In this document: positions 30,810 through 31,747 of the stretch, piece after piece
Position numbering within the stretch: the stretch's first letter is position 1
Layout of the letters: each line of letters begins with the position of its first letter
Source of the DNA: Acidobacteriota bacterium
Lineage (GTDB): Bacteria > Acidobacteriota > Terriglobia > Terriglobales > Acidobacteriaceae
Length of the DNA: 31,747 nucleotides
Direction: 5' to 3'
NCBI GenBank assembly: GCA_003224835.1
Contig: QHZX01000184.1
Location: 1-31,747 of the forward strand
The notes under the pieces: model-generated
The model's input: the letters and a program-made list of their open reading frames with translations, nothing else
What the model was told of the DNA's origin: nothing
Database searches by the model: none
Program-made: the position numbers and the translations under genes

Positions 30810-31103
30810 TTACAAATTCTGTGCGTACTCCGGCATCTTCTCGCCAGCACGCAATCTTACGTATGCCTTCTTCCAATCCGGACGATAGCCGGCAAATTTT
30901 CCACGGCGCCGTTCTTTGCCCGGATAATTCGCCGTGCGCACCGAACTCACTTTCACTTTGAAGATCGATTGCACCGCCTCTTTGATCTCGGTCTTCGTAG
31001 CTTTTGGCGCAACCTGGAAGACCAGCGTGTTCTGGTTTTCCTTGATGCCGAGGCCCTTCTCGGTGATCACTGGCCGGCGGATGATCTGATATGCGGTCTT
31101 CAT
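30810..31103 (-). CDS. rplW: 50S ribosomal protein L23
   Basis: The 97-residue L23 is at the tunnel exit and docks trigger factor and SRP. Sequence includes IIRRPVITEKGLGIKENQNT, KTEIKEAVQSIFKVKVSSVR and GKERRRGKFAGYRPDWKKAY. Starts 4 nt after the rplD stop. Normal length. Confidence 0.97.
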   Translation of the reverse strand: MKTAYQIIRRPVITEKGLGIKENQNTLVFQVAPKATKTEIKEAVQSIFKVKVSSVRTANYPGKERRRGKFAGYRPDWKKAYVRLRAGEKMPEYAQNL

Positions 31104-31107
31104 CTGG

Positions 31108-31747
31108 TTACGCTACCTCCGCCGCTTTCTTGGTGCGGGTACGCGGACTGCGCGCCGCTTTCTTCTGCGCTTTGCCGTCGCCTTCGCCGGCTTTGTGCTC
31201 GCGCTTCGAAGACAAGCTCTTCAGCGAGAGCTGCAACTTCTCAATTGCCGGCTGCGAAAAAATCGCGCGGTCATATCGCAGCAGATGGAAAGGATGCACT
31301 TCGCTGCTGCTGACCAGTTCCACCCCTTCAAGATTGCGGGAGCTCAGGTCGAGATTGCGGTTGCTATGATTCGCCACTTCCACCAGCAACGCGCCTTTAT
31401 CCACCTTCAACGAATCGAGCGCCTCGCGAAATACCTGCGTCTTCGGTTCCTTGACATCGAACGCATTCACCACCACCAGCTTGCCGTCTGAAAGCTTCGC
31501 CGCCAGCGCTGACCGCAACGCACCCAGCAATTTCTTGCGCGGAAAACGATAATCGTAGGAACGCGGCTGAGGTCCATGGACCGTGCCGCCATGGCGCCAC
31601 AGTGGCGACCGGATCGAACCGACACGGGCGCGTCCAGTACCTTTTTGTTTCCACAGCTTCTTGCCCGCTCCCGAAACCAATTTCTTGTTTTTGGTCGCGT
31701 GGGTTCCGGCGCGATGGGCGGCGCGGTAATGCGTCACGGCCTCATAT
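31108..31747 (-). CDS. rplD: 50S ribosomal protein L4, 5' end beyond the right edge
   Basis: The frame stays open to the right edge (YEAVTHYRAAHRAGTHATKN), so the first ~40-45 residues of L4 lie outside; the apparent GTG start at 31737 is internal. The tunnel-lining loop GSGKKLWKQKGTGRARVGS-type sequence is present as GAGKKLWKQKGTGRARVGSI, as is SPLWRHGGTVHGPQPRSYDY. A ~35-residue Lys/Ala-rich tail extends the C-terminus. Confidence 0.96.
   Translation of the reverse strand, partial: YEAVTHYRAAHRAGTHATKNKKLVSGAGKKLWKQKGTGRARVGSIRSPLWRHGGTVHGPQPRSYDYRFPRKKLLGALRSALAAKLSDGKLVVVNAFDVKEPKTQVFREALDSLKVDKGALLVEVANHSNRNLDLSSRNLEGVELVSSSEVHPFHLLRYDRAIFSQPAIEKLQLSLKSLSSKREHKAGEGDGKAQKKAARSPRTRTKKAAEVA

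Noticed and set aside
1..31747. tRNA, rRNA, prophage, transposase or toxin-antitoxin genes
   Set aside because: Scanned by eye on both strands; nothing with supporting motifs was found.

Overview
The window looks like a chromosomal segment of an Acidobacteriota bacterium, probably class Terriglobia (Koribacter/Sulfotelmatobacter-like). This rests on moderate-to-high GC, a winged-helix/TPR CadC-type regulator, a Tat-exported isoquinoline 1-oxidoreductase-type pair and numerous short hairpin repeats between genes. The assignment is inferred from gene content and style, not from a database search.

Left part (1-14.9 kb), accessory and housekeeping genes. A secreted TPR protein (minus, cut by the left edge) diverges from tatA. 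Next come a small gene broken by an amber codon and a molybdenum hydroxylase pair (2Fe-2S subunit plus Tat-signal Moco subunit). A secreted beta-propeller sugar-dehydrogenase-like protein follows. A membrane CadC-like regulator (minus) diverges from two secreted proteins, one unassigned and one DUF1326-like. About 1.27 kb without a convincing gene then holds an orphan terminator and an inverted repeat. After it come dnaB, an array of about 145-bp repeats, a glucokinase and a class-3 lipase.

Right part (14.9 kb to the end) is an almost complete S10-spc-alpha ribosomal cluster on the minus strand. In transcription order: rplD (cut by the right edge), rplW, rplB, rpsS, rplV, rpsC, rplP, rpmC, rpsQ, rplN, rplX, rplE, rpsN, rpsH, rplF, rplR, rpsE, rpmD, rplO, secY, adk, map, infA, rpmJ, rpsM, rpsK, rpsD, rpoA, rplQ. 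It encodes ribosomal proteins, the Sec channel, adenylate kinase, methionine aminopeptidase, IF-1 and the RNA polymerase alpha subunit.

Two things stand out. First, most gaps of this normally compact cluster are filled with short tandem repeats of 7-8 bp units: an AGCT heptamer family, an AATTAC octamer family, a TTTCAA octamer family and a single AGTG-type array. They are usually arranged as two inverted arms able to fold in the polycistronic mRNA. Second, several highly conserved genes carry deletion-like lesions: rplB (frameshifting), rpsS and dnaB (in frame) and rplP (3' end replaced by spacer repeat). Two accessory genes carry single in-frame stops. Together these suggest assembly or consensus deletions, or less likely real lesions, and should be checked on raw reads first. 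I found no clear undescribed defence or biosynthetic system.
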